The notes below the pieces were generated by a model. It was given only the letters and a program-made list of their open reading frames with translations, did not search any database and was not told the origin of the DNA. From an uncultured Mollicutes bacterium (GTDB lineage Bacteria; Bacillota_I; Bacilli_A; Acholeplasmatales; Anaeroplasmataceae), in the NCBI GenBank assembly GCA_900547045.1, contig URFB01000070.1, positions 1 through 6,544 on the forward strand: a stretch of 6,544 bases of DNA, in the 5' to 3' direction. Positions 6,540-6,544 of this stretch are shown here, piece after piece. A program made the translations under genes and the position numbers. The first letter of the stretch is position 1. Each line of letters opens with the position of its first letter.

Positions 6540-6544
6540 GATAA

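Noticed and set aside
1..6544. CRISPR array, tRNA/rRNA, insertion sequence or phage genes
   Set aside because: No spaced direct repeats, no tRNA-like or rRNA sequence, no transposase or integrase motifs; nearly the whole window is filled by the three genes.
1..6544. Mycoplasma-type genetic code (TGA = Trp)
   Set aside because: No in-frame TGA in about 2,140 codons, all Trp codons are TGG, and the first gene ends TAG-TGA in frame.

Overview
The window is AT-rich, entirely plus-strand coding, and holds three large consecutive genes: a C-terminally membrane-anchored surface protein (5' end cut off by the window), a membrane-anchored c-di-GMP phosphodiesterase-like protein, and an N-terminally anchored leucine-rich-repeat surface protein. 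Low GC, strong AGGAGG ribosome binding sites, Lys/Asn/Ile-rich proteins and the mix of BspA-type LRR and cadherin-like repeats suggest a Bacillota / Mollicutes-related (possibly gut-associated) bacterium. All eight tryptophans are TGG, and about 2,140 codons contain no in-frame TGA, so the standard bacterial code is used rather than the Mycoplasma code. Finer taxonomy is not supported by the sequence.

Layout: 1-2252 is the 3' part of a gene for an extracellular protein made of serial cadherin-like beta-sandwich repeats, ending in one transmembrane helix and a short Lys-rich cytoplasmic tail. After a 19-nt gap with a strong Shine-Dalgarno site, 2272-5259 encodes a 995-residue protein: an N-terminal transmembrane helix, a degenerate GGDEF domain (RIDFSKF where R-x-GGDEF is expected), an EAL domain with essentially all catalytic residues, long charged coiled coils broken by a YPYAP tandem repeat, an acidic linker and an unrecognised C-terminal domain. 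The 95-nt gap 5260-5354 holds a compact RNA-like fold (an 8-bp hairpin, a 20-bp hairpin and a closing 5-bp stem) directly abutting the next Shine-Dalgarno site. 5355-6539 encodes a 394-residue signal-anchored protein with about 12 BspA-like LRRs. A 16-bp perfect palindrome overlaps its stop codon at the window edge.

Inferred joint role: the first two genes are very probably co-transcribed and place a c-di-GMP-degrading (or c-di-GMP-sensing) cytoplasmic protein beside a membrane-spanning adhesin-like protein. The third adds another surface protein, perhaps under separate post-transcriptional control through the structured leader. A c-di-GMP-linked surface or adhesion module is plausible, but the sequence shows only the domain content and gene order.
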